Assembly (NCBI RefSeq): GCF_015471405.1 | Contig: NZ_BLVZ01000004.1 | Span: 124,001 to 188,000 of the forward strand | Length of the DNA stretch: 64,000 nucleotides | Reading direction: 5' to 3' | Origin: Pseudomonas cichorii | GTDB lineage: Bacteria > Pseudomonadota > Gammaproteobacteria > Pseudomonadales > Pseudomonadaceae | Shown here: piece after piece, positions 11,553-22,869 of the stretch | How the letters are laid out: the number at the start of each line of letters is the position of its first letter | Position numbering within the stretch: position 1 is the first letter of the stretch | Made by a program: the position numbers and the translations under genes | The notes under the pieces: model-generated | Seen by the model: the letters and a program-made list of their open reading frames with translations, nothing else | Told to the model about the DNA's origin: nothing | Database searches by the model: none

Positions 11553-12740
11553 TTATCGTCCGTTTCGTTCCAGCCAAAGCCCTGCCAGAACACGCGCTTT
11601 TGCATCTGCCGCAAAGACCGCATCGAGCTCTTCGACAGCGACGGCAGGCTCAAGATTCAGTACTTCGTCGATCATACCCGCGATTTCCAGATAACCAATG
11701 CGTCGCTCGAGAAATGCCGCGACGGCCACTTCATTGGCAGCATTGAGCATGGCGGGAGCACTGCCTCCTGCCTCAGCAGCCTGCCGGGCCAGACGCAGGC
11801 ACGGGAAGCGCTCTTCGTCGGGCTCCTCGAAATCCAGCTGACCGATACGGAACAGATCCAGCGGAGAAACCCCCGAATCCATGCGCGCAGGCCAGGCCAG
11901 CGCATTGGCGATAGGTGTACGCATGTCCGGATTGCCAAGCTGCGCCAGTACCGAGCCATCCACATAATCCACCATCGAATGGATCACGCTCTGGGGGTGA
12001 ATGACGACTTCGACCTGGGCCGGGCGAGCATCGAACAGCCAGCAGGCCTCGATCAGCTCCAGCCCCTTGTTCATCATGGTGGCCGAGTCCACGGAAATCT
12101 TGCGCCCCATCGACCATACCGGGTGAGCGCAAGCCTGTTCAGGCGTGACGTCATGCAATTGCGCCAGAGGCGTCTTGCGAAACGGCCCACCCGACGCGGT
12201 CAGCAGGATACGTCTTACGCCTACAGCACTCAGGCCACGGGAAAAATCGACCGGCAGGCACTGAAAGATCGCATTGTGCTCGCTGTCGATGGGCAACAGC
12301 ACAGCACCACTTTGCCGGACGGCCTGCATGAACAAGGCACCGGACATGACCAGTGCTTCCTTGTTCGCCAGCAGGACTTTCTTGCCCGCCTCGACCGCCG
12401 CCAGTGTCGGACGCAGACCGGCTGCGCCAACAATGGCAGCCATGACGGCATCGACCTGAGGATGCGCAGCCACTTCACACAGACCACCCTCCCCCACCAG
12501 CACACGGGTATCGAGCCCGGCAGCAGCAAGATCGTCCTGCAACTTGCGAGCGACATCCTGAGTGGGCACCACAGCGAAACGCGGCGTATGCCTGATGCAC
12601 AACGCCAGCAATTCCTTCAGGCGGCTGAAGCCGGTCAGAGCAAACACCTGATAAAGAGCTGGATGCCGGGCTATGACATCCAGCGTGCTGAGACCAATCG
12701 AACCGGTAGCACCCAGGACGGTAATCTGTTGCGGCTTCAC
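11553..12740 (-). CDS. dxr: 1-deoxy-D-xylulose-5-phosphate reductoisomerase
   Basis: NADPH-dependent enzyme making 2-C-methylerythritol 4-phosphate in the MEP isoprenoid route. The 395-residue protein starts with the dinucleotide motif [30 protein letters not shown] carries metal-binding Asp/Glu residues, and ASGGPFR and NKGLELIEA are conserved active-site segments. It overlaps cdsA by 4 nt. Its product pathway feeds uppS two genes upstream. Confidence 0.98.
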   Translation of the reverse strand: MKPQQITVLGATGSIGLSTLDVIARHPALYQVFALTGFSRLKELLALCIRHTPRFAVVPTQDVARKLQDDLAAAGLDTRVLVGEGGLCEVAAHPQVDAVMAAIVGAAGLRPTLAAVEAGKKVLLANKEALVMSGALFMQAVRQSGAVLLPIDSEHNAIFQCLPVDFSRGLSAVGVRRILLTASGGPFRKTPLAQLHDVTPEQACAHPVWSMGRKISVDSATMMNKGLELIEACWLFDARPAQVEVVIHPQSVIHSMVDYVDGSVLAQLGNPDMRTPIANALAWPARMDSGVSPLDLFRIGQLDFEEPDEERFPCLRLARQAAEAGGSAPAMLNAANEVAVAAFLERRIGYLEIAGMIDEVLNLEPAVAVEELDAVFAADAKARVLAGLWLERNGR

Positions 12741-13552
12741 AGCACACCCCAGTCAGCAGCCCAGAGCAGCACTGCAAAAACAGGAATGGCAGCCGTCAGG
12801 CTGTCGATGCGGTCCAGCACGCCACCATGACCGGGCAGCAGGTTACTGCTGTCCTTGATACCGGCCTGACGCTTGAACATGCTTTCGGTCAGATCACCGA
12901 CCACGGAGATCAGCACAATGAGCGCAGCGCCCAGAAGCCCAATGATCAGTTGCGAAACCGGCCAGTCACGGGACAGCCCTACTCCCGCTGTTATGAGCAG
13001 AGTAACCACCAGACCACCATAAACACCTTCCCAGCTTTTCCCCGGACTGACCTTGGGGGCCAGCTTGCGCTTGCCAAATGCCTTGCCGGAAAAATAGGCA
13101 CCAATATCCGCAGCCCATACCAGCACCATGACCGCCAGAATCAGCAAATTACCCAGAGGCCATTGCTTGATAAGGATAAGTCCTTGCCAGGCAGGCAGCA
13201 GGATCAACAGACCAATGACCAGCTTGCAGGCAGCGCTCGCCCAGTAATCGCTGGAAGTGGGGAATGTCAGGACCAGATAGGTCGCTACCCCCCACCAGAT
13301 AACCGCCGCGACGAGAACCCAGGGCGCAAGCCCCGGCACCAGATACATAAGGAACAGCAGAAGCGCGACCGTAGCGGCATAAGCCACCCGCATGCCCTGG
13401 GCCACAAGCCCGGCCAGCCGCGCCCACTCCCATGCACCCAGCACAACGACAAGGCCGATGAACAGTGCGAAGTCAGCGCCCTTGAGCAGGAAAAACCCGC
13501 ATAGAGCAACCGGCAGCAAAATGAGTGCAGTGATGATCCGTTGTTTCAGCAT
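12737..13552 (-). CDS. cdsA: Phosphatidate cytidylyltransferase
   Basis: Makes CDP-diacylglycerol from phosphatidic acid and CTP in the inner membrane. The 271-residue protein has about eight hydrophobic segments and the family signature in its C-terminal part: [13 protein letters not shown] followed by [19 protein letters not shown]. It overlaps uppS by 1 nt and dxr by 4 nt. Confidence 0.97.
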   Translation of the reverse strand: MLKQRIITALILLPVALCGFFLLKGADFALFIGLVVVLGAWEWARLAGLVAQGMRVAYAATVALLLFLMYLVPGLAPWVLVAAVIWWGVATYLVLTFPTSSDYWASAACKLVIGLLILLPAWQGLILIKQWPLGNLLILAVMVLVWAADIGAYFSGKAFGKRKLAPKVSPGKSWEGVYGGLVVTLLITAGVGLSRDWPVSQLIIGLLGAALIVLISVVGDLTESMFKRQAGIKDSSNLLPGHGGVLDRIDSLTAAIPVFAVLLWAADWGVL

Positions 13553-14307
13553 TAAACCCGGGCTCCAGCTTCGACCTGTTCGCTGGTTTTACCGAAGCGA
13601 CGTTGGCGCGAAGCGAAATCGGCCAGCGCAGCGCGCATGGCATCGTGTTTGAAGTCCGGCCAGAACAGGTCGGAAAAATACAGCTCGGCATAAGCCAACT
13701 GCCAGAGCAGGAAATTACTGATACGGTGCTCGCCACCCGTACGAATGCACAGATCCGGCAACGGCAGGTCGCCGGTTGCCAGACAGGTCTGCAACAGTTC
13801 GGGCGTGATGTCTTCAGGTTGAAGATGCCCGGCCTGAACCTCACGGGACAAGCGCTGGGCAGCCTGGGCGATATCCCACTGCCCACCGTAATTGGCCGCG
13901 ATCTGCAGAACGAAACGGCTGTTGCCAGCCGTCTGGAGTTCCGCCTCGCGCATGGCTGCCTGAAGCTCGGGATGGAAGCGCGAGCGATCACCAATGATGC
14001 GCAGGCTGATGCCATTCTCGTTCAAGCGACGGGTTTCGCGCCGCAGGGCCGTGAAGAACAACTCCATCAGGGCCCCGACCTCTTCGGCCGGTCGCTGCCA
14101 GTTTTCGCTGGAGAACGCGAACAACGTCAGCACCTCGACCTTGGCCTCGGCACACACCTCAATGACCGCACGCACAGCATCAACGCCTGCCTTGTGCCCG
14201 GCAACGCCTGGCAACAGGCGTTTCTTGGCCCAGCGATTATTACCATCCATGATAATCGCGACATGACGCGGCACCGAAGACGATGCGGCCGGTTTTGTCT
14301 TTTCCAT
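13552..14307 (-). CDS. uppS: Undecaprenyl diphosphate synthase
   Basis: Cis-prenyltransferase that builds the C55 lipid carrier for peptidoglycan and O-antigen. In 251 residues it has IIMDGNNRWAKKR with the catalytic Asp, GHKAGVDAVR, and the C-terminal RTGGEHRISNFLLWQ signature. It sits in the usual frr-uppS-cdsA-dxr order. Confidence 0.98.
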   Translation of the reverse strand: MEKTKPAASSSVPRHVAIIMDGNNRWAKKRLLPGVAGHKAGVDAVRAVIEVCAEAKVEVLTLFAFSSENWQRPAEEVGALMELFFTALRRETRRLNENGISLRIIGDRSRFHPELQAAMREAELQTAGNSRFVLQIAANYGGQWDIAQAAQRLSREVQAGHLQPEDITPELLQTCLATGDLPLPDLCIRTGGEHRISNFLLWQLAYAELYFSDLFWPDFKHDAMRAALADFASRQRRFGKTSEQVEAGARV

Positions 14308-14323
14308 GAAAGCGCCCCGAACC

Positions 14324-14881
14324 TTATACGGCCATCAGGTCTGCTTCTTTCTGCTTCGTCGCCGAGTCGATATCTGCCTCAGCCTTGTCAGTCAGTTTCT
14401 GGATATCTGTGGACGCGCGACGCTCTTCGTCTTCGCTGATTTCCTTGTCCTTGACCAACTTCTTCAGATCACTCAACGCATCACGGCGAATGTTGCGCAC
14501 GGCAACGCGAGCATCTTCAGCAGCACTGCGCGCCTGCTTGGTGAAGCCCTTACGGGTTTCCTCAGTCAGGGCAGGCATGGAGATCAGCAGCATCTCGCCA
14601 AGGTTGGTCGGGTTCAGGTTCAGGCCTGCACTCTGGATCGCCTTGTCGACGGCTGCGAGCATGTTGCGCTCGAAGGCCACGACTTGTAAGGTCCGGGAGT
14701 CCTTGACCGTCACGTTGGCAACAGCACTCAAAGGGGTGTCAGCGCCGTAGTAAGGCACCATTACGCTACCCAGGATGCTTGGGTGAGCCTTGCCGGTACG
14801 AATCTGGCCAAATGCATGAGCCAGTGATTCCAGGCTTTTCTGCATACGCGCCTGAGCATCTTTCTTGATTTCGTTGATCAT
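14324..14881 (-). CDS. frr: Ribosome recycling factor
   Basis: With EF-G it splits post-termination ribosomes. The length of 185 residues is exactly the family size, and the sequence has the hallmark [10 protein letters not shown] region and a charged helical C-terminal half. Its start overlaps the pyrH stop by 4 nt. Confidence 0.98.
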   Translation of the reverse strand: MINEIKKDAQARMQKSLESLAHAFGQIRTGKAHPSILGSVMVPYYGADTPLSAVANVTVKDSRTLQVVAFERNMLAAVDKAIQSAGLNLNPTNLGEMLLISMPALTEETRKGFTKQARSAAEDARVAVRNIRRDALSDLKKLVKDKEISEDEERRASTDIQKLTDKAEADIDSATKQKEADLMAV

Positions 14882-15621
14882 TGTTGAACTTCCTCGATCA
14901 GGGTTCCTTCAGCGCCGCCATGTACGATATTCAGCAGGGCGCCGGGCTTGTTCATGTTGAAGACGCGCAGCGGCATCTTGTGATCGCGACACAGACAGAT
15001 AGCCGTCAGATCCATCACACCCAGCTTGCGATCCAGCACTTCATCGTAAGACAGATGATCGAACTTCTCGGCATTCGGGTCCTTGAACGGGTCTGCGGTG
15101 TAGACGCCATCGACCTTGGTCGCCTTGAGGACGACATCGGCATCGATTTCGATCGCTCGCAGGCAGGCAGCCGAATCCGTAGTGAAAAACGGATTACCGG
15201 TTCCGGCAGCAAAAATGACGACTTCCTTGGAGTTGAGGTGGCGCATGGCTTTGCGACGATCGTAATGATCGGTCACACCCATCATCGAGATGGCGGACAT
15301 CACGATGGCCGAGATATTAGCTCGCTCCAGCGCATCACGCATTGCAAGGGCATTCATCACAGTGGCCAGCATGCCCATGTGATCGCCCGTTACCCGATCC
15401 ATGCCGGCAGCACTCAGGGCTGCACCACGGAACAGGTTGCCACCGCCGATCACCAGCCCGACCTGAACGCCGATGCCAACCAACTGGCCGACTTCCAGCG
15501 CCATGCGATCCAGTACCTTGGGGTCGATACCGAAATCTTCCGACCCCATGAGGGCCTCGCCGCTAAGCTTGAGTAGAATGCGTTTATAGCGAGCCTGATA
15601 ACCACTGCCCTGCTGAGCCAT
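14878..15621 (-). CDS. pyrH: UMP kinase
   Basis: Phosphorylates UMP to UDP in pyrimidine metabolism. From ATG 15621 it has 247 residues, with [14 protein letters not shown] at the N-terminus, GGGNLFRGA, and [20 protein letters not shown] longer frame to 15669 exists, but an AGGAGAG ribosome site lies just before 15621 and the extra 16 residues are not family-like. It heads the pyrH-frr-uppS-cdsA run. Confidence 0.97.
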   Translation of the reverse strand: MAQQGSGYQARYKRILLKLSGEALMGSEDFGIDPKVLDRMALEVGQLVGIGVQVGLVIGGGNLFRGAALSAAGMDRVTGDHMGMLATVMNALAMRDALERANISAIVMSAISMMGVTDHYDRRKAMRHLNSKEVVIFAAGTGNPFFTTDSAACLRAIEIDADVVLKATKVDGVYTADPFKDPNAEKFDHLSYDEVLDRKLGVMDLTAICLCRDHKMPLRVFNMNKPGALLNIVHGGAEGTLIEEVQQ

Positions 15622-15768
15622 TGCGAATCTCTCCTGCGGCGTTTTCTGAAAAAAATCTGTGCGGGCCATTTCAGACCTGCGCTTACTCTAGCTTGACGCT
15701 GCAAGAGCGTCTGGAGAATGCAGCCTTGACGACCAATTCTCAAAGGGAAAATTCCCTTTCCTTTTTGA

Positions 15769-15804
15769 CAAAGAGGCCGCGCGCGTGAGCGGGCAGCCTC
15801 TTTG
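15769..15804 (-). terminator. Hairpin downstream of tsf
   Basis: A 9-bp perfect stem CAAAGAGGC/GCCTCTTTG encloses a GC-rich loop 22 nt beyond the tsf stop. A second short palindrome, AAAGGGAA/TTCCCTTT, follows at 15742-15759. Neither has a clean U-tract on the minus strand, so termination strength is uncertain. The position fits the end of an rpsB-tsf transcript. Confidence 0.45.
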
Positions 15805-15826
15805 GGGCGACAGTTGAAAAACTGTC

Positions 15827-16696
15827 TTACTTCTTGCTTGCAGCTACTTGAGCAGCAACTTCTTCAGCGAAGTTGTCGACTGGCTTCTCGATGCCTTCGC
15901 CTACTTTGAAGTAGGTGAACGATACGATTTCAGCGCCAGCTTTCTTCGCCAGAGCACCCACGGTGATTTCCGGGTTCTTGACGAATGCTTGCTCAACCAG
16001 GCTGGCTTCGGCCAGGAACTTGGTGATACGACCGCTCACCATTTTCTCGACGATTTCAGCTGGCTTGCCTTTGATCTTGTCTTCGTTCAGTTGCAGGAAG
16101 ACGCCCTTCTCGCGCTCGATCGCTTCAGCCGAAACTTCCGAAGGCAGCAGGAATTCAGGGTTGCTTGCAGCAGCGTGCATGGCGATGTCTTTGGCCAGCT
16201 CGGCGTCGCCGCCTTTCAGAGCTACAACCACACCGATCTTGTTGCCGTGCAGGTAAGCGTTGACCACATCACCTTCGATGCGGGTCAGGCGGCGAATGTT
16301 GACGTTCTCGCCAACCTTGGCAACCAGAGCAGTACGCTCTACTTCCTGAGCTTCGATCAGCGGAGCCACGTCGGTCAGCTTCTCGGCGAAAGCTTTCTCG
16401 ATGCTGCTGTTCACGAAGTTCTTGAAGTCGTCCTGCAGAGCCAGGAAGTCGGTCTGGGAGTTGACTTCGATGATGACAGCAGCTTTGCCGTCTGCACCGA
16501 CTTTAACGCCGATAGCGCCTTCAGCAGCAACGTTGCCTGCTTTCTTGGCAGCCTTGATGGCGCCGGAAGCACGCATGTCATCAATGGCTTTTTCGATGTC
16601 GCCGCCAGCCTTGGTCAAGGCCTTTTTGCAATCCATCATGCCTTCGCCGGTACGCTCGCGCAGTTCTTTGACCAACGCTGCAGTAATCTCTGCCAT
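15827..16696 (-). CDS. tsf: Elongation factor Ts
   Basis: Guanine nucleotide exchange factor for EF-Tu. It has 289 residues, an N-terminal UBA-like domain ([20 protein letters not shown]), the signature [14 protein letters not shown], and the TDF motif in [14 protein letters not shown] that contacts EF-Tu. It follows rpsB, the near-universal arrangement, with an intervening terminator hairpin. Confidence 0.99.
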   Translation of the reverse strand: MAEITAALVKELRERTGEGMMDCKKALTKAGGDIEKAIDDMRASGAIKAAKKAGNVAAEGAIGVKVGADGKAAVIIEVNSQTDFLALQDDFKNFVNSSIEKAFAEKLTDVAPLIEAQEVERTALVAKVGENVNIRRLTRIEGDVVNAYLHGNKIGVVVALKGGDAELAKDIAMHAAASNPEFLLPSEVSAEAIEREKGVFLQLNEDKIKGKPAEIVEKMVSGRITKFLAEASLVEQAFVKNPEITVGALAKKAGAEIVSFTYFKVGEGIEKPVDNFAEEVAAQVAASKK

Positions 16697-16831
16697 TTCA
16701 AAATCCTCTTGGATAGGTTTTCAACCATTCCACCCGGGGTAAACGGGCGTTCAAATTCTTGAAAAATCAGGGTGACAGCAACACATGACAAGCAGCCCAC
16801 GGTCACGCCAACAAATCATTTTCGAGGTGGC

Positions 16832-16855
16832 AAAAAGGGGGCCAAGCCCCCTTTT
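16832..16855 (-). terminator. Rho-independent terminator/attenuator between rpsB and tsf
   Basis: On the minus strand AAAAGGGGGC pairs with GCCCCCTTTT around a short loop, and the 3' arm ends in a run of U. It lies 32 nt past the rpsB stop, so it probably makes tsf partly dependent on read-through. Confidence 0.75.
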
Positions 16856-16887
16856 CGCGTACTGAGTAAACGCTAAGCGTCTGTTAC

Positions 16888-17631
16888 TCAGCCTTCTACA
16901 GCTGCTGCAGCTGGAGCTTCTTCGACGTAGACGTCGGTGCCGCCAGCAACATTGTTGCGACCACGGATAACAGCGTCAGCCATCGAACCCATGTACAGCT
17001 GGATAGCGCGGATTGCGTCATCGTTGCCTGGGATGATGTAGTCAACGCCTTCCGGGCTGCTGTTGGTATCGACTACGCCGATGACCGGGATGCCCAGCTT
17101 GTTGGCTTCAGTGATAGCAATGCGCTCGTGATCAACGTCGATAACGAACAGTGCGTCAGGCAGACCGCCCATGTCCTTGATACCACCCAGGCTGCGATCC
17201 AGTTTTTCCAGATCACGGGAGCGCATCAGGGCTTCTTTCTTGGTCAGCTTGGCGAAAGTACCGTCTTCAGCCTGTACTTCCAGCTCGCGCAGACGTTTGA
17301 TCGACTGACGGATGGTCTTGAAGTTGGTCAGCATGCCGCCCAACCAGCGGTGATCGACGTACGGCGAACCGCAACGTGCTGCTTCTTCAGCAACGATCTT
17401 GCCAGCGGAACGCTTGGTGCCGACGAACAGAATCTTGTTTTTGCCCTGAGCCAGGCGCTCAACGAAAGTCAGAGCTTCGTTGAACATTGGCAGGGTTTTT
17501 TCAAGGTTGATGATGTGAATCTTGTTACGCGCGCCGAAAATGTACTTACCCATTTTCGGGTTCCAGTAACGGGTTTGGTGACCGAAGTGCACACCGGCCT
17601 TCAGCATATCGCGCATATTGACTTGGGACAT
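16888..17631 (-). CDS. rpsB: 30S ribosomal protein S2
   Basis: Small-subunit protein of 247 residues. Diagnostic segments are [32 protein letters not shown] and [16 protein letters not shown]. It is the first gene of the large minus-strand cluster and is transcribed divergently from map. Confidence 0.99.
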   Translation of the reverse strand: MSQVNMRDMLKAGVHFGHQTRYWNPKMGKYIFGARNKIHIINLEKTLPMFNEALTFVERLAQGKNKILFVGTKRSAGKIVAEEAARCGSPYVDHRWLGGMLTNFKTIRQSIKRLRELEVQAEDGTFAKLTKKEALMRSRDLEKLDRSLGGIKDMGGLPDALFVIDVDHERIAITEANKLGIPVIGVVDTNSSPEGVDYIIPGNDDAIRAIQLYMGSMADAVIRGRNNVAGGTDVYVEEAPAAAAVEG

Positions 17632-17952
17632 GATAGTTCCTTGATAAGTCGGGTTAGGCCTCCACGTATCCCAATGACCAACCAGTGGCGAGCCGCCAAA
17701 GGCACCCAGGTCATCGTGTCGACACGTGTGTGGGTTTATGCTTCCAGGGCGGACCTTGGAAAGCGGCGCATTTTATATCACAAAAGGAAAGCCAGTGAAA
17801 CCCGAATCACACGCTTGTTTCTCCATCCTTTTGAAAACAGACAGATTCCCCAACGTTTCCTTTATAGAAGGAAGCGCTAGTCATGAGCCTGTGTCTGATA
17901 GAATCGTCCCTTTCCGCATTGGCCGCGTGCAACCACGCAGAGAGAAATTCGC
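17632..17952. promoter_or_regulatory. Divergent rpsB/map intergenic region
   Basis: These 321 nt contain no gene I can support. The minus-strand side should hold the rpsB promoter and 5' leader (in some gammaproteobacteria S2 autoregulates rpsB through this leader), and the plus-strand side should drive map. I saw no operator of known type. Confidence 0.6.
17772..17799 (-). promoter_or_regulatory. rpsB: Candidate sigma-70 promoter of rpsB
   Basis: Reading the minus strand, TTCACT is separated by 16 nt from a TATAAA -10 box, about 140 nt before the rpsB ATG. The -10 is good and the -35 weak. This is inferred from sequence only. Confidence 0.4.
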
Positions 17953-18735
17953 ATGACCGTGACCCTCAAAACTCCCGAAGACATCGAAAAGATGCGCATC
18001 GCCGGTCGCCTGGCCGCCGAAGTACTGGAAATGATCACTCCCCACGTCAAGCCGGGTGTCACCACCGAAGAGCTGGACCGCATCTGCCACGACTACATCG
18101 TCAACGAGCAACAGGCGATTCCGGCGCCGCTCAACTATAAAGGCTTTCCCAAGTCGATCTGCACCTCGATCAACCATGTCGTCTGCCACGGCATTCCCGG
18201 CGAGAAGCAGCTCAAGAATGGCGACACCCTGAATATAGACATCACCGTCATCAAGGACGGTTATCACGGCGACACCAGCAAGATGTTCCATGTCGGCAAG
18301 GTCCCCGAGTGGGCCGAGCGCCTGTCGAAGATCACCCAGGAATGCCTGTACAAGGCCATCGAGATCGTCCGTCCGGGCACGCGCCTCGGGGATATCGGCT
18401 CAGTCATCCAGAAGCACGCCGAGAAGAACGGTTTTTCCGTCGTTCGTGAATTCTGCGGCCACGGGATCGGCAAGGTCTTTCACGAAGAACCGCAGGTACT
18501 GCATTATGGTGAGGCTGGCACCGGTATCGAACTGCTTGAGGGCATGACCTTCACCATCGAGCCGATGATCAACCAGGGTCGCGCCGACACCAAGATTCTC
18601 GGCGACGGCTGGACCGCCATTACCAAGGATCGCAAACTCTCGGCACAATGGGAGCACACGATTCTGGTAACCGCTGACGGCTATGAGATTTTCACCCTGC
18701 GCAGCGACGATACCATCGCGCGAACATCAGCCTGA
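17953..18735 (+). CDS. map: Type I methionine aminopeptidase
   Basis: Removes the initiator methionine from nascent proteins. The 260-residue enzyme shows the pita-bread fold with dimetal ligands in NIDITVIKDGYHGDTS, the His in GHGIGKVFHEEP, the Glu in FTIEPMIN and the Glu in QWEHTILVT. It is divergent from rpsB and followed by glnD, a standard gammaproteobacterial order. Confidence 0.98.
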   Translation: MTVTLKTPEDIEKMRIAGRLAAEVLEMITPHVKPGVTTEELDRICHDYIVNEQQAIPAPLNYKGFPKSICTSINHVVCHGIPGEKQLKNGDTLNIDITVIKDGYHGDTSKMFHVGKVPEWAERLSKITQECLYKAIEIVRPGTRLGDIGSVIQKHAEKNGFSVVREFCGHGIGKVFHEEPQVLHYGEAGTGIELLEGMTFTIEPMINQGRADTKILGDGWTAITKDRKLSAQWEHTILVTADGYEIFTLRSDDTIARTSA

Positions 18736-18798
18736 CAAGGCCTGCTCGCCCGACACAAGCCCGCACAGTCAGATTTAGAGATAAAGGAAAGCTGTTCC

Positions 18799-21498
18799 AT
18801 GCCGCAGGTGGATCCCGATTTGTTCGACCGCGGCCAGTTCCAGGCCGAACTGGCCTTGAAGGCAAGCCCTATCGCCGCCTTCAAGAAAGCCATCCGCAAC
18901 GCTCGTGACGTGCTCGACGAGCGCTTTCGCGAAGGCCGGAATATACGCCGCCTCATCGAGGATCGTGCCTGGTTCGTGGATAACATCCTGCAACAGGCCT
19001 GGGATCAGTTCGACTGGAGCGAAGACGCCGACATCGCCCTGCTGGCCGTCGGCGGCTACGGTCGCGGCGAACTGCACCCTTATTCGGATATCGACCTGCT
19101 GGTCCTGCTGGACAGCGCCGATCACGAGGTCTTCCGCGAATCCATAGAACGCTTTCTGACGCTGCTGTGGGACATCGGCCTTGAAGTCGGGCAAAGCGTG
19201 CGCTCTGTCGATGAATGCGCGCAGGAAGGCCTGGCCGACCTGACCGTCATCACCAACCTGATGGAAAGCCGCACCATCGCAGGCCCGGAACGTCTGCGCC
19301 AGCGCATGCTGGAAGTCACCAGCACTCAGCATATGTGGCCGAGCAAGGACTTCTTCCTGGCCAAGCGCGCCGAGCAGAAGACCCGGCATCACAAGTACAA
19401 CGACACCGAATACAACCTTGAGCCCAACGTCAAAGGCTCACCCGGCGGCCTGCGCGATATCCAGACCATCCTCTGGGTAGCCCGCCGTCAATACGGCACC
19501 CTGAACCTGCACGCCCTGGCGGGCGAAGGCTTCCTGCTGGAAAGCGAGAACAATCTGCTGGCCTCCTCCCAGGAGTTTCTCTGGAAAGTACGCTACGCCC
19601 TGCACATGCTGGCCGGGCGCTCCGAAGACCGGCTGCTGTTCGATTACCAGAGCCGTATCGCCAGCCTGCTGGGTTATCAGGACAGCGATGCGAAGCTGGC
19701 CATAGAACGCTTCATGCAGAAGTACTACCGGGTGGTCATGAGCATCGCCGAGCTGAGCGACCTGATCATCCAGCATTTTGAAGAGGTCATCCTCGCTCAG
19801 GATGATGGCAGCAGCACACAACCGATCAATTCGCGCTTCCAGTTGCATGACGGTTATATCGAAGCCACGAACCCGAACGTGTTCAAACGCACCCCGTTCG
19901 CCATGATCGAGATTTTCGTGCTGATGGCCCAGCACCCGGAGATCAAAGGCGTGCGTGCCGATACCATTCGCCTGCTGCGCGAACACCGGCACCTGATCAA
20001 CGATGATTTCCGCAACGACATCCGCAATACCAGCCTGTTCATCGAACTGTTCAAGTGTGAACTCGGCATTCACCGCAACCTGCGCAGGATGAACCGCTAC
20101 GGCATTCTGGGCCTGTACCTGCCCGAATTCGGCCATATCGTCGGGCAGATGCAACATGACCTGTTCCACATCTATACGGTGGATGCGCACACGCTGAACC
20201 TGATCAAGCACATGCGCAGGCTGCAATACGCCGATGTGGCCGAAAAATTCCCGCTGGCCAGCAAGCTCATGGCACGCCTGCCCAAACCGGAACTGGCCTA
20301 TCTGGCCGGCCTGTATCACGACATCGGCAAGGGGCGCGGCGGAGACCACTCCGAACTCGGCGCCGTGGACGCCCAGGCCTTCGGTGTGCGCCATCATCTG
20401 CCAAAATGGGATACGCACCTGATCCAGTGGCTGGTCAGCCACCATCTGGTGATGTCGACCACCGCACAGCGCAAGGACCTGTCCGACCCGCAGGTCATCC
20501 ATGACTTCGCGCAGTTCGTCGGCGACGAAGTCCACCTCGATTACCTCTATGTGCTGACTGTCGCCGACATCAATGCGACCAACCCGACGCTCTGGAACTC
20601 CTGGCGTGCGAGCCTGTTGCGCCAGCTGTACACCGAAACCAAGCGGGCCTTGCGCCGCGGCCTGGAAAACCCGGTCGATCGCGAAGAGCAGATTCGCCGC
20701 ACACAGATTGCCGCACTGGATATCCTGGTGCGCAACGGCGTCGACCCGGACGATGTGGAACAGCTCTGGTCCGCGCTGGGTGATGATTACTTCCTGCGCC
20801 ATACCGCTGGCGACGTGGCATGGCACAGCGATGCCATCCTTCAGCAACCTGCCGATGGCGGCCCGCTGGTCCTTATAAAGGAAACCACGCAGCGAGAATT
20901 CGAGGGTGGTACCCAGATCTTCATCTATGCCCCGGACCAGCATGATTTCTTCGCCGTGACCGTGGCTGCGATGGACCAGTTGAACCTGAACATTCATGAC
21001 GCCCGCATCATTACGTCCAGCAGCAAGTTCACCCTCGACACCTATATCGTGCTGGACAACGATGGCGGCGCCATTGGCGACAATCCCGAGAGAACCCGGC
21101 AGATCCGTGATGGCCTGACCGAAGCCCTGCGCAACCCGGACAACTACCCGACCATCATCAAGCGTCGCGTACCGCGCCAGCTCAAGCATTTCTCCTTTGC
21201 GCCCCAGGTGACGATCCATAACGATGCACAACGCCCGGTGACCGTACTGGAACTGCTGGCGCCGGACCGCCCTGGATTGCTGGCACGCATCGGCAAGATT
21301 TTCCTGGAGTTCGATCTGTCCTTGCAGAACGCCAAGATCGCGACCCTGGGCGAGCGCGTGGAAGACGTGTTCTTCATTACCGATGCCAACAATCAACCGC
21401 TCTCCGACCCCCAGCTGTGCAGCCGTCTGCAGGAAGCCATCGCCAAGCAATTGAGCCTCAACTCAGAGCCGGGCGGCAATTTGCGAATCAATATCTAG
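18799..21498 (+). CDS. glnD: Bifunctional uridylyltransferase/uridylyl-removing enzyme GlnD
   Basis: Nitrogen sensor that adds UMP to PII proteins under nitrogen limitation and removes it when glutamine is plentiful. The 899-residue protein has the nucleotidyltransferase motif [18 protein letters not shown] (about residues 92-109), an HD hydrolase domain with [18 protein letters not shown] near residue 510, and two C-terminal ACT domains that bind glutamine. A Shine-Dalgarno AAAGGA precedes ATG 18799. Its TAG stop abuts a MITE-like repeat. Confidence 0.98.
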   Translation: MPQVDPDLFDRGQFQAELALKASPIAAFKKAIRNARDVLDERFREGRNIRRLIEDRAWFVDNILQQAWDQFDWSEDADIALLAVGGYGRGELHPYSDIDLLVLLDSADHEVFRESIERFLTLLWDIGLEVGQSVRSVDECAQEGLADLTVITNLMESRTIAGPERLRQRMLEVTSTQHMWPSKDFFLAKRAEQKTRHHKYNDTEYNLEPNVKGSPGGLRDIQTILWVARRQYGTLNLHALAGEGFLLESENNLLASSQEFLWKVRYALHMLAGRSEDRLLFDYQSRIASLLGYQDSDAKLAIERFMQKYYRVVMSIAELSDLIIQHFEEVILAQDDGSSTQPINSRFQLHDGYIEATNPNVFKRTPFAMIEIFVLMAQHPEIKGVRADTIRLLREHRHLINDDFRNDIRNTSLFIELFKCELGIHRNLRRMNRYGILGLYLPEFGHIVGQMQHDLFHIYTVDAHTLNLIKHMRRLQYADVAEKFPLASKLMARLPKPELAYLAGLYHDIGKGRGGDHSELGAVDAQAFGVRHHLPKWDTHLIQWLVSHHLVMSTTAQRKDLSDPQVIHDFAQFVGDEVHLDYLYVLTVADINATNPTLWNSWRASLLRQLYTETKRALRRGLENPVDREEQIRRTQIAALDILVRNGVDPDDVEQLWSALGDDYFLRHTAGDVAWHSDAILQQPADGGPLVLIKETTQREFEGGTQIFIYAPDQHDFFAVTVAAMDQLNLNIHDARIITSSSKFTLDTYIVLDNDGGAIGDNPERTRQIRDGLTEALRNPDNYPTIIKRRVPRQLKHFSFAPQVTIHNDAQRPVTVLELLAPDRPGLLARIGKIFLEFDLSLQNAKIATLGERVEDVFFITDANNQPLSDPQLCSRLQEAIAKQLSLNSEPGGNLRINI

Positions 21499-21582
21499 GG
21501 GTCTGTACGAAATGTTTTCGAGCGAAGGTGAGCCTGTTTTCAACGCAGTATCACCGAGCGCAGATACATTTCGTACAAAGCC
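21498..21582. repeat. MITE-like inverted repeat, copy A
   Basis: About 85 bp beginning with the final G of the glnD stop codon. The ends carry a perfect 11-bp inverted repeat, GTACGAAATGT/ACATTTCGTAC (21505-21515 and 21566-21576), and the interior arms can also pair partly. A near-identical element lies at 41291-41374. It encodes nothing, and as RNA it would fold into one long hairpin behind glnD. Confidence 0.8.
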
Positions 21583-21639
21583 TGAAGAATCGACTCAACG
21601 GCACCTTAACCGGTGCCCAGCCATTGAGAACCCAGCACC

Positions 21640-22833
21640 ATGAATAACGCCATGCAACAGCTTCAGCCTTACCCGTTCGAGAAGCTTCGCGCTCTGCTCG
21701 GCAGCGTAACGCCCAACCCGGACAAGCGCCCCATAGCCCTGTCCATCGGCGAGCCGAAGCATCGTTCACCCGAGTTCGTCGCCAAGGCCCTGGCCGACAA
21801 CCTCGACCAAATGGCGGTATATCCAACAACGCTGGGCATCCCGGCCCTTCGCGAAGCCATTGCCGGCTGGTGCAACCGCCGTTTCAATGTGCCTGAAGGC
21901 TGGATAGACCCGGCGCGCAACGTCTTGCCGGTCAACGGCACCCGCGAAGCGCTGTTTGCCTTCACCCAGACCGTGGTCAATCGTAGCGACGATGGTCTGG
22001 TGGTCAGCCCCAACCCCTTCTATCAGATCTACGAAGGCGCGGCATTCCTGGCCGGTGCTCAGCCGCACTACCTGCCATGCCTGAGCGAAAACGGTTTCAA
22101 CCCTGACTTCGATGCTGTCACGCCGGATATCTGGAAACGCTGCCAGATCCTGTTCCTCTGCTCGCCCGGCAACCCGACCGGCGCGCTGATTCCACTGCCG
22201 ACCCTGAAAAAGCTGATTGCCCTGGCCGACGAGTACGATTTCGTGATCGCGGCGGACGAATGCTACAGCGAGCTGTACTTCGACGAGCAGACACCTCCGC
22301 CTGGCCTGCTCACAGCCTGCGTCGAGCTGGGCCGCCAGGACTTCAAGCGTTGCGTGGTCTTCCACAGCCTGTCCAAGCGTTCCAACCTGCCGGGCCTGCG
22401 CTCAGGTTTTGTGGCAGGCGACGCCGATATTCTCAAGGCTTTCCTGCTGTACCGCACCTACCATGGCTGTGCCATGCCGGTTCAGACCCAACTGGCCAGT
22501 ATCGCGGCGTGGAATGACGAAGAGCACGTACGCGCCAACCGCGACCTGTATCGCGAGAAGTTCGACGCAGTCCTGGAAATCCTCGCTCCCGTGCTGGATG
22601 TACAACGCCCGGATGGCGGCTTCTACCTCTGGCCGAACGTGGGCAAGGATGACGCCGGGTTCTGCCGCGACCTGTTCGTCGATCAGCATGTAACAGTAGT
22701 GCCGGGCTCCTACCTGTCCCGCGAAGCCAATGGCATCAACCCGGGCGCTGGCCGCGTACGTCTGGCGCTGGTTGCACCACTGGCCGAATGCATCGAAGCC
22801 GCCGAGCGGATTCGCGCCTTCATCACGCGCTGA
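21640..22833 (+). CDS. dapC: Succinyldiaminopimelate transaminase
   Basis: PLP-dependent fold-type I aminotransferase converting N-succinyl-2-amino-6-ketopimelate to N-succinyl-LL-diaminopimelate on the lysine/peptidoglycan path. In 397 residues it shows SIGEPKHRSPEFV, PGNPTGALIPL, the acidic ADECYSELYFDE, and the PLP lysine in HSLSKRSNLPGLRSG. The nearby dapD and dapE support DapC over a generic aminotransferase. Confidence 0.94.
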   Translation: MNNAMQQLQPYPFEKLRALLGSVTPNPDKRPIALSIGEPKHRSPEFVAKALADNLDQMAVYPTTLGIPALREAIAGWCNRRFNVPEGWIDPARNVLPVNGTREALFAFTQTVVNRSDDGLVVSPNPFYQIYEGAAFLAGAQPHYLPCLSENGFNPDFDAVTPDIWKRCQILFLCSPGNPTGALIPLPTLKKLIALADEYDFVIAADECYSELYFDEQTPPPGLLTACVELGRQDFKRCVVFHSLSKRSNLPGLRSGFVAGDADILKAFLLYRTYHGCAMPVQTQLASIAAWNDEEHVRANRDLYREKFDAVLEILAPVLDVQRPDGGFYLWPNVGKDDAGFCRDLFVDQHVTVVPGSYLSREANGINPGAGRVRLALVAPLAECIEAAERIRAFITR

Positions 22834-22842
22834 GTGTTGCGA

Positions 22843-22869
22843 TTCCATGGCACGCAACGTGCCATGGAA
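22843..22869 (+). terminator. Strong hairpin after dapC
   Basis: An 11-bp perfect stem TTCCATGGCAC/GTGCCATGGAA with a 5-nt loop starts 10 nt beyond the dapC stop. There is no U-tract, so it may be a transcript-stabilising hairpin rather than a true terminator. The remaining 160 nt before the next gene hold nothing I can name. Confidence 0.5.

Noticed and set aside
19438..21450. 670-codon open frame antisense to glnD
   Set aside because: Shadow of the GC-rich glnD coding sequence; no ribosome site or recognisable motif.
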